Made by a program: the position numbers and the translations under genes. Below the pieces are notes generated by a model. The model was given only the letters and a program-made list of their open reading frames with translations. It was not told the origin of the DNA and searched no databases. From NCBI GenBank assembly GCA_002104945.1, contig MCFH01000024.1:62001-126000 (forward strand): a stretch of 64,000 nt of DNA. Direction: 5' to 3'. This document shows positions 18,301 through 31,100 of the stretch, one piece after another. Source of the stretch: Piromyces finnis (Eukaryota; Neocallimastigomycota; Neocallimastigomycetes; Neocallimastigales; Neocallimastigaceae). Positions within the stretch are counted from its first letter, which is position 1; each line of letters starts with the position of its first letter.

Positions 18301-20829
18301 ATTGTTATTGTTTTCATTTTCTTTATCATACATATAATTAAAGTTCCTTACTTGAAAAGTTTCTGTATCTTGACTATATGTTTCATTATTATTTTCTTTT
18401 TCTAAATTATAATTGTAGTCACCAGGTTCTTCTTCTAAAAAACCTACGACTCTTTTCACTTTAATTTTCCTTGATTTTATGTCGAATATTCTGTATCCTA
18501 CTGAAGATTCATCATATCCGATAAAGATTCCCTCCTTAGTTTTGTCTTGAAATTTTGGAATGTTACTGTCATCTAAATAATACACTTTACATCCAAATAC
18601 TCTTAAATTTTTATAATCAACTTTTCTGTTGTACATTAATTCAAATGGTATTTCACCATTAATTCCACTGTGCGGAACTCGATTATGAACATAGTTCGCT
18701 GTTTTCACAGCATCTTCCCAAAAGCGACGACATAACCTTGCGTCCATTAACATTGCAGTAGCAGTTTTTATTAACTTTCCATTGAATCTTTCTGCTCTTC
18801 CATTCTGCTCCGGATTTCCAGGGACGGTGAATTGTTGAGTTATTCCATATTCGTTACATAACTCCTTGAAGTTATTAGAAGTGAATTCAGTTCCATTATC
18901 GCTTCTAAGATATTTTACTTTGGATGATAATTCATTAGTAGTTTTATTCAGCCAATTTCCAAATTCTTTGAAAACATCACTTTTATTCTTGACAAATATT
19001 ACCCATCCATATCGACTGTAATCATCTAAGATACTTAAAAAGTATACGTTGTCATGAATTGATGGTGTGATTGGACCTACCAAATCGATGTGTACTAGTT
19101 CCAAAACACTTGATGCTCTACTATCTGACCTTTTATGAGGGATTTCTTTCATTTTGCTTCTCATGCATATTGTACAATTGTGAATATTGTTCTTTTCATC
19201 ATTATTGTTGAAATTCAGATGCCCTATTCTTCTATGCCAGTATTCACCATTGTTTCGTACATTATCGCACATTGAGTAATTATTAACTACATTACCTTCT
19301 TTGATGTACAAATTGAATACATCATATTCATTTGCTTTAACTTCGTATACATTATCTGTTTTCTTATCTTTTATATATGCAAATACATTATTGTTCTTCT
19401 CATCAAAGATTATTTGGTAGCCACTTTTAACTAACTTGGCAACAGAAATTAAATTTCGTTTTACATCTGGGATGTACATTACATCTTCTAATTTTATTGG
19501 TTCTTCATTAATAGATCCATTTACTTCACCCATATGTGTTGACTTTGTAGTCGCTCCATTTGCATAATTGATTGGTTCTACATGTTCAAAAACATTTTTG
19601 AGAATTCCTATATCTTTGGTAATATGATTAGAAGCACCAGAATCTAAAGTCCATGTAGTAAAACTTGTAGGTACATTTTCACAAGATACGTAATTGCATG
19701 ATTTATTATTACATTCATCATTGTTATTGTCAAATAATGCATTGTAATCAACTGTAAACAAATCTTGATATCCAACTTCTGGTTCAAAGTCTTCAGTGGT
19801 TTGTTTATTTACTATTTCACCTGTTGCTAAAAATGCTTCCTTGCCTTTATTTTTCTCTTTTCTTAGCCTTCTTGTAACTTCTTCTGAAAGTTCTTTTTGA
19901 ATACGACATTGTTTTACAGTATGTCCTTTTTGATGACAAAAATAACATGTAATGTTTTGTTTATTTTTGTTATTCCAATTTCTTTCTTCATTGGACTTTT
20001 CTTTTCCTTTATTTGTATTTTTATTATGATTATTACTTTGTTTGTTGCGGTAGTATTTAGTACTTTCCTTTCTTTTATCACCTTTGTAACTACCTTCAAC
20101 ACTAAAGATATGTCTAATTCCGAAGGTTTCAGATTTCTCTTTCGGATCAAATTTGTTCATCTTATCTATCATTCTTGCTGTGTCCTTTTTGCATTCTTCC
20201 CAGTCTTCATGCTTAAGGACTGTGACTTTCCTATATTTTTCTGGTAAGGCTTGATACAGTAAACCAATTTTTTCTTCATCATCTATTTTCACATTTAGTT
20301 GTTCTAACTTATTAAAGTTGGAATTTAACTTATTTACAAATCTTGAGAAACTTTCTTTCGGGTCGTATTTTAAGGAGTTTGTTTCCTTAATAAGCCTATT
20401 CTTTCTTTCTATTTTATCCCCTAAATAAATGTCTTCTAATAGTTTCCACATTTCGTAGCTTGTTAAAGACCTATCTTGGATATCTTGTTGGCAGTTTGGG
20501 CCTAAAGTATACCTAATTAAAAATTGGATATTCCTATCTGTTTTTAAGTCATCTTCGGTTACGTTCTTATCATAGTAGGTATTGATTTCAAAAGGTGCCT
20601 TTAGATATTCTTCTCCGTCGATATCCATTCCTTCGTCACTTTTGATCTTTGGGGTTTTGTTTTCATCAACCCAATCTTCAAGACCATAATAATTTAAAAT
20701 ATTCCTCATAAACATTTGCCACGTTATGAAATTTTTATTGTTCAATTCATAAGTGACCTTTCCTAGCATAACGGTAGGATCGAATATAGGAATTGATCCA
20801 GTATCTCCGTTAGATTTTCTTTTTGACAT
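15376..20829 (-). CDS. Gag-Pol polyprotein of Ty1/copia copy 2
   Basis: 1,817 aa from the ATG at 20829, with the same domain order as copy 1: gag, CCHC knuckle, DSG protease, DDE integrase, long Asn/Lys/Glu-rich spacer, RT with YVDD, RNase H. All catalytic motifs are intact. Differences from copy 1 seen in the protein: DYNALFD for DYNTLFD, VGPITPS for VGPIIPS (just after the first integrase Asp), KIEEMEE for KIEGMEE and VLKTPSE for VLKIPSE. The last two lie in the spacer. Either copy could supply enzymes for the other. Confidence 0.96.
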   Translation of the reverse strand: MSKRKSNGDTGSIPIFDPTVMLGKVTYELNNKNFITWQMFMRNILNYYGLEDWVDENKTPKIKSDEGMDIDGEEYLKAPFEINTYYDKNVTEDDLKTDRNIQFLIRYTLGPNCQQDIQDRSLTSYEMWKLLEDIYLGDKIERKNRLIKETNSLKYDPKESFSRFVNKLNSNFNKLEQLNVKIDDEEKIGLLYQALPEKYRKVTVLKHEDWEECKKDTARMIDKMNKFDPKEKSETFGIRHIFSVEGSYKGDKRKESTKYYRNKQSNNHNKNTNKGKEKSNEERNWNNKNKQNITCYFCHQKGHTVKQCRIQKELSEEVTRRLRKEKNKGKEAFLATGEIVNKQTTEDFEPEVGYQDLFTVDYNALFDNNNDECNNKSCNYVSCENVPTSFTTWTLDSGASNHITKDIGILKNVFEHVEPINYANGATTKSTHMGEVNGSINEEPIKLEDVMYIPDVKRNLISVAKLVKSGYQIIFDEKNNNVFAYIKDKKTDNVYEVKANEYDVFNLYIKEGNVVNNYSMCDNVRNNGEYWHRRIGHLNFNNNDEKNNIHNCTICMRSKMKEIPHKRSDSRASSVLELVHIDLVGPITPSIHDNVYFLSILDDYSRYGWVIFVKNKSDVFKEFGNWLNKTTNELSSKVKYLRSDNGTEFTSNNFKELCNEYGITQQFTVPGNPEQNGRAERFNGKLIKTATAMLMDARLCRRFWEDAVKTANYVHNRVPHSGINGEIPFELMYNRKVDYKNLRVFGCKVYYLDDSNIPKFQDKTKEGIFIGYDESSVGYRIFDIKSRKIKVKRVVGFLEEEPGDYNYNLEKENNNETYSQDTETFQVRNFNYMYDKENENNNNKDKKEKDISNENDKLMNENLETLNDKTSNKEDLKEVNYEEKFRNIEEKLDKLTSLLNKEKNNSSESFMQVCEDTNDSNMSIEDSEEEDLNLLDYIKLKEKKKERLNKNNYQKIEEMEENKEIKISTSMESVSETNKEKENNNDISGSNDGNINNFTLEENNLKYNNLKYNSADETEICEIKEVNIKRNDDKKNKNINSKDNSNISKDNKRNNKYLNAKGNVYFIEENSDIVNKNELIEEVLKTPSEMEINDLTGEIDNNDFLNILSPDIDLGTRKKIDFENIESVKNNINKNNRKEIENNYSNVKVNYKNEEYYKKNYIPINENEIRRNLNKENINIPEEKSKFKNISDEKESNLNNQNKKEYNLRNLKNKNEIKDPINKDKSKKKFFDKKKLLSKQNFLNKRNLNRKLKSNKNFKLNENHPPKEEKFPRKRKLVPSEDVIEEKFSKPHEHEPEKKKIKEVALTIAQIKEPNSYNDIFKRKDKDKWIKAIEAELLNMKERKVFKRIDEVPEDANIIDSRWVFKIKRNSTGEIEKYKARLVARGFTQEYGEDYNETFSPTLKQDSLRILIGIAAINNYKIHQLDVKAAYLYADLKEDIYMKAPEGDKMYKKGLWKLNKALYGLKQAAREWNNNISNTLIELGFQKLVSEPCIFIKTKNNKLVCLVGIYVDDILITGKKEEIDKTIKLIKEKYVITDVGDANFIIGIKVETLKDGYLLHQERYLKDILHKFGLENCRGSKTTTPIKNDEQLNQPFDPTTYRAAIGSLLYLAIGTRPDILFSVTKASRFSQNPTIQNWKNVLQIFKYLKENPHYGIRFERNLNLKIFVDSDYGGDEETRKSTTGFVFLLGNGPTSWYSKLQKCVSTSTAEAEYYGLCECSKQALWYRNIFSELKIKEECLKINIDNQATIYNANNETINPKSKHIDIKYHKVRELIKENKISLEYIKSEENLADGFTKYLNKNKMKIFRDSLLYKYK

Positions 20830-20859
20830 ATTAAAAAAAAACTTACTTAAATATAAGAG

Positions 20860-20877
20860 CAATTGAGACTCTTAATC
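20860..20877 (-). other. Primer-binding site of copia copy 2
   Basis: Same sequence as in copy 1 (sense GATTAAGAGTCTCAATTG next to the LTR), complementary to a tRNA-Lys(CUU)-type anticodon arm. Confidence 0.6.
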
Positions 20878-21112
20878 TGTCAGATAAATTTAGTTTACAC
20901 TTAAATTTATTTATAAAACTATTTGGGTTTTTATAATCTTTTATTTATTTATATTTATTTTATAATATAAATATTGTAACTTTCTTAAAATCTTTTTATT
21001 AAAAAATAACCAAAGAATAAAAATGTAGTACAATATTAATTTATAATTTTATAAAATACAAATACATAAAAAATACATAAAATATTATTTTGGAATGTAT
21101 TTTATTTTCACA
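20878..21112 (-). repeat. 5' LTR of copia copy 2
   Basis: 235 bp, TG...CA ends, followed by the ATTAT duplication at 21113-21117. Confidence 0.95.
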
Positions 21113-21173
21113 ATTATTATATAAAAAAACAAAATATGTATATATATAATGAACTTTGAATATGAAATTGTTG

Positions 21174-21209
<36 letters not shown>

Positions 21210-23550
21210 CTGAACGAGCTTTTTTTTTTATTTATTTTTTTTTTTCACCTTGTTATAATAAAAATATTTATAAAGTATTTTCACCTTTGATAGGGTTAAT
21301 ATGTTATACACATCAATATCAATATACTTTAAAAATATTATATATTAGGTGTATAAAAGAAATCTTAATAAACATTACTAAAAAAATAACTTTTTTAATG
21401 TATTACTATTGACTATTAATATTTATTATATAAAGAATGGTGTATTTTATAAAATAGTTTAACGTTATATCAAAAAGTGATTGTAATGTTTATTTTTATC
21501 CACATAATTTATATATAAATTTAATTTAAGATGTTGACTTTTTTTTAAAAATTTAATAAAGATTGTATGGGGGAAAAAAAATAAAATTATTTGATGCTTA
21601 AATTTTTGGTATATTTTACTTTTTAACAAAAATAAAAAAAAAAAGTAACAATTTACTATATACTATCCATTAAAAAAACTTTGACTTGAAGTTTTAATCA
21701 GTATATATCTTAGAAAGTATAGTAGACATAATAAACTTATATTATTATTACTCTAATTATTATTATTGTTGTTGTTGTTGTTAATAGGAATCATCAAATT
21801 AAATTACTATATTGTTTTCATATATGAAAAAAAAAAACAATAATAATATATGTAATAATAATAATACTTTATACTACAATAATTATTTATACTTTTTATT
21901 ATTTAGTAATATTAGTGATTATAATTTACCTAAACCAGAAGACCCTTTTTTAATAACCTTTTTTTTTTTTTAGGGATCTCAGAAAATCACATGCCCAATT
22001 TAGTTAATTAAATTTATGATTTTTCTAATAAATTTTAATACAAATGACCTATTTATAAAAGAATTTAGAATGTTTTTAGAACATTTTAACTATTATTTTA
22101 TTTTTAATTTTCTAGATGGTAACATGATACGATGAGTTATATACACAGTAGGATAATGAATCATTTGAACTGCCATTTAGTTACACCTTTCTATATTAAA
22201 TTTATGAGAAACAACAAAATTTTTAGAATATGGTCACATGTTCATACATCTATGTGTATATATTAAAAAATTTAAAAAAAGATACTTATTTAAAACAATA
22301 ATTATTTTAATTTAGATCGCAGTAGTATCAAATAGCGATGGCTCATCCATTCTAATAATGAATAGTATTTTTTTATTATTCTACAAACTAAAATAGGTTA
22401 AATAAAATAAATAATATCAAGAATACTAAGCATTGTTATTATTTTTCTATAGTATTCCTAAACGATCTTATTTGTCCAATATAAAAAATGGGTAAAAAAA
22501 AACTTTTTATCCTTTTATTACTTAATAAAAATAAGATTTAATAAAACAATATAAAAAAAACATTTATCATTTCATGATCCATTCCCATCCTAAAAAATTT
22601 AATAGAAAAAAAGGAAAACGTATGATTTTACTATAACTTGAAATATCATAAAATAGTAATAAATGAATAATTAATTTTTGCATTTAAATTAATTCGTAAT
22701 AGCAATTTAACCCTATTATTACTTTTATTAATCACTTTTTCAAATATTAGAAGTGTTTTTCTAGAAAATCAATTATTCATTTAATATCTTTATAATAATA
22801 AAATCTACTTTATCCTAGTTTATCATACCTCTTTTCTTAAGCATCGATGTAATTTATGTGATGGTTGGGTGTATTTTTAATTCTCAATCCTAACTATTTT
22901 AAATTTTTAATTTAACCTTTTTTAGTATATTTTCAATCTAAATTTTTTTTTTTTTAGATTAAATTTCTTTATTTTATTTTTATTAGTCCATCAGATAAAA
23001 AGAAAGTTTACTGGCATCAATAATAACTTTTGTGGTTATAGGTATAAAATAAAATAAAAAAAAAGGATGATGATGATAATGATATTATTTAAATATTTAT
23101 AAATATAAAAGTTTGTTGATGTTTAGTTTTTTTTTTTTTGTTTTGTTTTGTCTTATTTTTACATAAAGTAAATTAATACTTTAACCTAGTTATAAAATAG
23201 GATTCATCCTTTTTGAATTTTAATATCTAATAGCATTTAATAATTATTATAATATTTTTTTTAATTAAATGTTTTTTTTTTCTCTCTTTTTTAATATATG
23301 AACAATAGTTTAAATCATTAATACACTTTTTATTATTCAATTTATTAATCTATTTAAATATATCTTTTTAAAAAAAGAAAAAAAAAGAATCGTTATTTTT
23401 TTTTAATTTATTATTATAATTGAATATTATATTCATTTATTTTTTTTTACTTTATTTCTTATCATGAAAAAAAATAATTCATATATTATATATATAATAA
23501 TTATATTAATAAAACTATTTTTTATATATTATTAAAGTATGATTCATTTC
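21113..23550. other. Intergenic, gene-poor
   Basis: No supportable gene. It contains the short compound repeat ACTCTAATTATTATTATTGTTGTTG near 21,750-21,782, related to arrays at 14.1 and 25.2 kb. A fragment at 21,910-21,960 can be read as coding-like on the plus strand but has no partner exons. Confidence 0.5.
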
Positions 23551-23733
23551 TTATTCCTTTTTTTCTTTATTTTTTTCAGACTTTTTATCTAATGAATAAC
23601 TTGCAGCAGCATTATTATCAACAATATCATTAATATCAACAAGTTTATTAGATGGATCATCTTTAGGTAAAAATAACAATAATAATAAAAAAAAAATATT
23701 TAAATAGTTTACTGGTACTTTTTTAAATAGTGT
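23551..23733 (-). pseudogene. Orphan 3' exon: membrane segment plus charged tail
   Basis: On the minus strand an AG acceptor (ATATAG) at 23,735-23,734 opens 60 codons ending in TAA at 23,553-23,551. The translation has a membrane-like stretch (YLNIFFLLLLLFLP), then KDDPSNKLVDINDIVDNNAAAS and a Lys/Glu-rich end. The tail has normal amino-acid diversity and higher GC, and the plus strand is closed over the same stretch, so coding origin is likely. I found no upstream exon in the next several kilobases. It resembles the C-terminus of a multi-pass transporter but may be a gene fragment or a truncated gene; the family is not identified. Confidence 0.4.
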
Positions 23734-25018
23734 CTATATTATTAATTATTAAAAAATATATTATTATTATTATTATTATAGATTAAAAAAAAAAAAAAAA
23801 AAAAAAAACTTTTTGTTGATTACTATTTTTTAATATAACCTTTTATAAACTTGTTTTGTTTGGTTTTTTTTTTTTTAATAAAGAATAATCAAGAATTTTA
23901 ATATAAAAAAAATAAAGTTTATTAATTAAAATAGGTTAATACTTATTAATGATAATTAATAGAACAAAAAAAAAAAGTTTTTAAAACATTTATATTATAC
24001 CATTTAACTTTTTGCATTTCATTTTCATTAAAAAAAATAATGATGATTATATGTTTTATTTAAAATTTTAACTTGATCTTTACTATTTTTTAATTATTCT
24101 AATTATTATTGTAAAAAATAAAGTGAAAGAAAATTTAATTTTTTTTTTTAAGCACAACAAAAATAAATTAAAAATTCAAATCATAATTTAGTGTGGCCAT
24201 AAAAACAATGGTGTGATGTAATAAAAAATATAACAAAAAAAAAAAAGTAAAATTATGATAATAATAATAAATTCTACATCGTAATGAATAAACTGACAAT
24301 TGCTTCCTTTTTTTACATATAATATTTGAAGAAAGGTATAAAAAAAGAAAGATATAAAAAAATGTAAACTTTTTTTTTTTTTTTCTAAATATTTCTATAA
24401 ATTCTATTCCTAAGAATATAACTTTGAAATTAACAAGTTTGTAGGAAGAAAAGGAAAATGAAAAATGAAAAAGCCAATAAAAATATGACATTCTTTTTAT
24501 ATATAATAACTAAATATTAAAAATAAATATTTAAAGTATTAGAATTTTCTGTAAAGAATTTTTAAGAAAAAAGTCAGCGATTTATTTCTTTTTTTTTTTT
24601 TTGTACAATAAAATTAGATACAGTATGTTGTATTATGTAGTGAAATGGTTTTAAAATTAAAATTTATATGTTCACGTGTTTTGTAACATGATTCAATTGA
24701 TTTTATGTTATTTAACCTTTGATTTTTACAATACAAATACTTTTTTTACATACTTGTAGTTATATTCTTTTAATTTTTTTGCATTTTTTCTTACAATAAA
24801 CAATCTGACCTTTTTATTTATATATTTATAATAAATTAAATAATTATTAACCTTTATAATTTTTTCTCGTTATACATACCTATTGTTCATTCTAACTCAT
24901 TATACAAGCAAAAAAAATAGATATATATATCTATGATATCAAATTAGAAATATTAAATAACTAAAGTAAAAATTGAATAATAACAATAAAGTAAATATTT
25001 TTAACTTTTAATTTATTA

Positions 25019-25282
<264 letters not shown>

Positions 25283-27224
25283 CATTCTTAACTCTACAAT
25301 AATGTATTGAAATATTGTAATTAATTAATGTATCTATTTTATAAACAATCAAAAAAAAAAAAAGAATTGACATAAATTAAAATCAAGATTTTAGTTGGTA
25401 ATTTCCATATATAGTATTATTAAAGATTAATAGGAATAAATTTAAAAAAATTTATGATTTTTAGACTATATTTTTTAAAAATAAAGACAATGTAGTTATT
25501 TATTTTTTAACTACAAATTAATATATTTCTTTTTATAAAAAAACATATATCTATGTAAATTAATAGCTCATATAACTCTATTTATATATTACTATTATTT
25601 ATTATGAGTAACCAATAATATAGGATATATCTTTGTTAAACTTGACCATCAATAGTATTCACAATGAATATGAAAATAATAACACTAGTAAATTAATTTT
25701 TTTTTATTTTAATATAACTTAATAATAACAAAAAAGGATTAAAACCGATGATATAATTGTAATAAAAAAAGTTAATACTTTCCATAAAAATAAGTAGAAT
25801 CAAGTATATATTATTATTATATTATTCCATAAATTGCAGGTCAAAGTTATTTATTTATTTATTAAAATATTTTAATATTTAGAAAAAAAAATTAAGTAGT
25901 ATCAAAAGACAATGCTATATTTCTTTTTTTAAAAAAATGTTTGACGCATTAGTTTATAAAAAAATGATAAGCCAAGTTCTTCTCAAAGTATTACCTTTGA
26001 TTATTATTAAAATAGAGTATGATCCTTACAAAAAAGTAATCATTTATATTTATATGTTTTATACCAATTTTTATAAAGAATCATATAATTCAACGATAAA
26101 TAATATTTCATTATTATAAAGTAATATTGGATTTTCATTGATTACTTGATTTACTTTTTCTATTTTAAATGGTATAGTCTTTTTGATAAAATCTTTTTCA
26201 TTTAAAAAAAAAAAAGAACCTTTTTATTTTAAAAAGTAAACCTTTTTTTAAAAAAAAAAGGGTAACTTTAAAATAATTTTAATTTAAAAAGTAATTATAT
26301 ATCATTACATCATTACATTCAATAAAATGAATCTATCAAATGTACGTAATGTAGGTTGATTTTTATAATAAATAAACTTTCTTAATATATTATTCCTTTA
26401 TTTAATATAGATGATGAAGTATCATTTAAACTTTACTATTGCGTTGTTCCTTTAAAAACGATTTTGATTGGTTAATTATCAACTTATAATTGCACCTACA
26501 TTAAAAATTGTACAATGATCATTGGAATAATGTATTAATAAAATTTAATGATGATTCAAAATAACTATTTCCTTAAAGGAACATTCAATTAATAAAAATG
26601 ATTTAGTAAAAAAATAATATATTTATATATGGGAACAATATATTAACGAAATTGATTATTATATATATTAAACCAACTTTTATAATAGATTTAATATATA
26701 GAAGGCTTGGATTGAGAACATTCTACTACTCATGATGGATCTATTCATATAAAAATAAAATCAATGACTTTTTATACTAATAAAATTGTATCATTTATAA
26801 AATTTGATATCTATAACTATTACTTATTTTTTAAAGTATAGGATTTTTATTATTACTATCATTGAAATGAATCACCTATTGTAAAAAGGCTTTTTTTTTA
26901 AAAAAAAAAAAAAAAGGCAATTAATAGAAAAAGTGTTAAAACATTATAATGTTTCAATGATATAAAACGTATTAATATAAAATGTGTGAAATAGTTTCAA
27001 AGTACAAAAGAGTTATTTTTAATTTTTTTTTAAAAAATCCAAGAATGGAATTAAAATTTTATTTTTCACATGAAAATTGAATTTTTTTAATTAAAAATTT
27101 TGTATTGATTATTTCAATTGAATAGAATGAGAATGGGTCTATATATTATAGTTTATTCTATGTAAATTAGAGATAAGATTCTATTAAATAAATTGAAAAA
27201 ATAATATATTGGAATATAAATCTT

Positions 27225-27341
27225 ATCCATATATTTAGATTGAATAGTATATAGTAATATACTATATCCATATATTTAGATTGAATGGTATATAGTAATA
27301 TACTATATCCATATATTTAGATTGAATAGTATATAGTAATT
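27225..27341 (+). repeat. 41-bp tandem repeat, 2.8 copies
   Basis: Unit starts TCCATATATTTAGATTGAAT; starts at 27226, 27267 and 27308. One A/G difference separates the copies. Confidence 0.9.
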
Positions 27342-28045
27342 AAAAGGTAAATTAAGAAATAATATATTCCATTGTAATAGAAAGTAATACCATACCTATT
27401 TAAATTAAAATATAATCTATTGCAATATAAAATATATACTTTATTAGAATATATTCTATCTACTGAATTTTATAAATTAGACTCTATCTATTTCTATAGA
27501 TTAATATAAATATTTAAATTAAAATCTTGAGCCTTATTTCAATTTAAAAGTTTATCTCTACTTTGTTTTTTATATAATACGTAATGGGTGGGATAGATTA
27601 AAACTACCTAGGTTTGGTTTTGGTTTTAGTTTTGTTTTGTTTTTTTTTAATTAAATTTAGCCTATTTTTATTTTGACAATTTTTAAAAAGTCTAATGGTT
27701 TTTTATAATAGAATTATATTGTTTATGAGGATAGGCTACATAAAAAAAACAATGGTATATCCCTACTTTCAAAGAGGATATAAACATTCTTATGTTCGGT
27801 TTTATATTTTTAATTCATAATATTAATAAAAATAATGAATTAAATGAATTAACGGAAACTTTACCATTAAATGTATTCTACATATTTTGAATTATTAATT
27901 TTATTAATTAAATCATTGTCTTTTATAAATGCATTGTGAGTAATGGCATAGAATGTAATTAGGTAACATAAGAGTTTTAACTTTAATAATACTAACACTA
28001 TTGGGGCTAATAAAATTATAAAAGTTGTTTATTACCTTGTTCTAC

Positions 28046-28112
28046 TTATTAGTAGTGGTGGTGGTGATGGTGGTGGTAGAGTAGTAATAATAGTAGTGGT
28101 AGTAGTAGTAAA
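28046..28112 (+). repeat. GTG/GTA trinucleotide array
   Basis: Imperfect GTG, GTA and GAT units in an otherwise AT-rich stretch. Confidence 0.85.
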
Positions 28113-31100
28113 TAGTTATAAATAATGGCTAATATAGTCCTTTTGAGTTAATTTTATACTCTTAATTTCCAAACTACACTATATTATTTGTTTATGTATT
28201 ATTTATTCTTTATTTGTTCTAGCCCTTTTTCACCATATCTAATAAATTAAAAAAAAAAGCCTTTTTAAAAAAAATATAAATGTTGTATGAATTTATATTG
28301 GTTAAAATTTTTGTATATAATATTATATAATATAGTGATATGTATTATTCACTAAATTAAAAAATAAAAATTGAAATAGGTAGAATCCATACATCCAATT
28401 TGTTTTTTGTTTTAAAAATTTGTAGGAGAAAGATTTTTTTTTTTTTAGTAAATTATTTCATAAATTTGAATAAAACAAATTATAACCATCATTAAAATAA
28501 ATAAATACATGATAATAATGTAAAATTGAATTGTGTTTATTCTTTTAACTATTTATTTATTCATTCAATTATAGTATTAGCATTACTTTATAAAAATTTA
28601 ATATCATAAACTATTTTAAAATTCCAATCCAGCACTAATTTATGGTTAAAATACACTCTAGAAAAGGCCATAATAAAGTAGCCGTAAAAAATGCTTAGAG
28701 ATTATAGTATTAAATTAAATTAAACTAAATTAAATTAAACCAAAAAGGTTTATATATTTTTGGTTTAATTATTGTTTACATAAAAACTTTAAATTCGCAA
28801 GATAAAATTTTTTTAAAATAGATTAAACTACATTTACAAATTAAATTTTAATTAGGTATAAAAACATAAACTTGTTTAATTTTAACAAAGAAATATAAAT
28901 TAAAAAAAAAGTATTACTAAGGCTCTAATTCTATCATATTATCACATACACCTATAAAAAAAAAAAAGGTAAAACCACACAAAAAGACATTAAAATTATT
29001 TTCAATGGATATAATTTGGACAATAAACTTATTTTTGCTATTTCATCCCAGTAGAAGGAGTAACTTTCCTTTTTTGTTTTATTATAATTATTCAGTTTAT
29101 ATTAAAAAAAAAAATAAATTAAATTTTTTTGGCTAAAAAGAAAAAAAATAAATTAATATAATCCTAGGTACATAAATGAAAATATTTGTCATAGTTTGTA
29201 ATAGGACTATAAATTAAAAGAAAAGTATAAGGTTTATAGTTTTTTTTTTAAACTTAAAATATTTTTAATAAATATACATTTGTTGTTGCTTATCTTAATA
29301 TCCTATAAGGATAGAGAAAGTATAAAGTATATTTAATTAGGTAAAAAAAAAAAATTATTTAAAAAAAAAGTTTAACATTTAAAAAAGTAAACTTTTTTAG
29401 AAAATCTGGATTTTTAAAAAACAGAAATATATATATATAATATATTAGATTATATTCATAAATGAAATTATTCTATGGTAATATAATTTTGTATATAAAA
29501 AAGAATCCAAGATTATAACACGTGATTAGATCATAGTTTATATTCTTTTTTTAAAAAAAAAGTTTAATAAATAGGAATTATAAGTAATATATAAATAATT
29601 TATTAATAATTGAATTAAATTTAAATATTTAACTATGAATAGTATAAATTCTAATTTGTTATTAATAGTTTAATAATAATTGAATTAAATATTTAATAGT
29701 ATTAATTCAACGATAAAGTAGTTATGGGTACAATAGCCTAGACTACAAATATTCTCAAACAAAAAAAAAAAAAAAAAAGAAATCTAATTATGTACTTGTA
29801 GATTTAAAAATTAGGATTCCAATTGCTATCCTTTTTTAAAATTTTGTATCCGTATCAAATGAAAAAAAGATTCTTTAATGTATGGATTCATATGTTACTC
29901 TTTTTTTTTTTTTTAAATCTCATATCATATCAATGACTTCTCCATCATTAAAAAGGCAGGGTATGCAAAAAGGGAGACTAAAGAAAGTAATATCTTTAAA
30001 TGTTCCATCAGCAAAAATATATGACACTAATAATGACGTCATGATACTTTTTTTGTATACGGAAACATTTTTAGTTTCTATATTTGTAAAAATCTTTTTG
30101 TAGTGAATAAAATGCAACCTACATTAAAATGTATGTAAACTTTGCATAGTATCAAAGGTTAGTTGATGCATTATATTCTTTTCCATCAATCCATTTTTAA
30201 TCCATAAAAATTTCCTCCTTTATCCGTATCACTTCCACAAATGGAAAAGTTACTAAAAAAATTATTGACAACTATTTTTTCTAGTAATACATTAATTGAG
30301 ATTCTATTAAAATAATTTTAAAAACAAAAATTTAACATCTTTTATTTTATTACTGTCTATGGAAAACAATGTACAGTAATGAATTTGAAAAAGTCACAAA
30401 CTCATTATTTGAACTTTTTTTTTTTTTTTGGAATATAATTAGAAGTAGGAAGAATGACTACAAACTTTAAAGTGTGAATAGAAAATTTTAGTGCATTTTA
30501 ATGAATAAGATCACAACCAAGTCAGCAGATAATATTTTCATTTTGTTTTAAATTTTAGAGCATCACACAACCATCATCATCTCTATTTTTTTCTTTTTTA
30601 TCGTTCCCTTCTTTTAAATTATTTAATTTCTAACCCAACTCTTTTGTAGTTGTGTATAGAATTAAAATTTTTTTTTTTTTAACCTTTTTCATTAAATTTA
30701 AAAATTTTGTTGTAAAACTTTATTCCATATATTATATTATTATACTATATATTATCTATATAATGGCATAATTTATTTTTATATATTATAAACAAATCTA
30801 CATTGATATAGGTTGTACAACAAAACAATAAAACATTTACTTTCCATAAATGGTTATATTAAAAATTAAAAGTATTTTTTATTGTTTATATATTGTATAA
30901 TATATAAATTAATATTAGAATAATTAATTATATTATATATATTAATTATAATTAAAAACATGATTATTTTTTTAATATAAATGACTTGGCATGTTTTTTA
31001 TTATCCATAAAAATAAATAGAAGAATAATTATTTTTTGTTATTTGACTTTCTAAACAATTTAGTAATAAAGAATACTACGTTTTTTTTAAAATCATTATT

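Larger units (their letters stand above)
15119..21112 (-). mobile_element. Full-length Ty1/copia LTR retrotransposon, copy 2
   Basis: 5,994 bp, exactly the length and orientation of copy 1. LTRs 15119-15353 and 20878-21112 appear identical to each other and differ from copy 1 by a single base (GGAATG for GTAATG). Target-site duplication ATTAT. In the coding part I found five base differences from copy 1, four of them changing an amino acid. The different target-site duplications show two separate transpositions, not a segmental duplication. Confidence 0.97.

Noticed and set aside
21905-22015. Possible plus-strand exons (NISDYNLPKPEDPF, then a TTTTAG acceptor)
   Set aside because: Short, stops close by, no partner exon with matching phase.
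24240-24330. Half of a CCCH zinc finger (GSNCQFIHYDVEF) on the minus strand
   Set aside because: The first cysteine would need an upstream exon that I cannot find; AT-rich flanks make chance likely.
25937-26119. 60-codon plus-strand frame
   Set aside because: Ile/Tyr/Lys-rich, no motif, no splice partners.
29882-30117. Overlapping frames on both strands (73 and 65 codons)
   Set aside because: Both strands are open to similar extent and neither has a recognisable domain; evidence is insufficient to call a gene.
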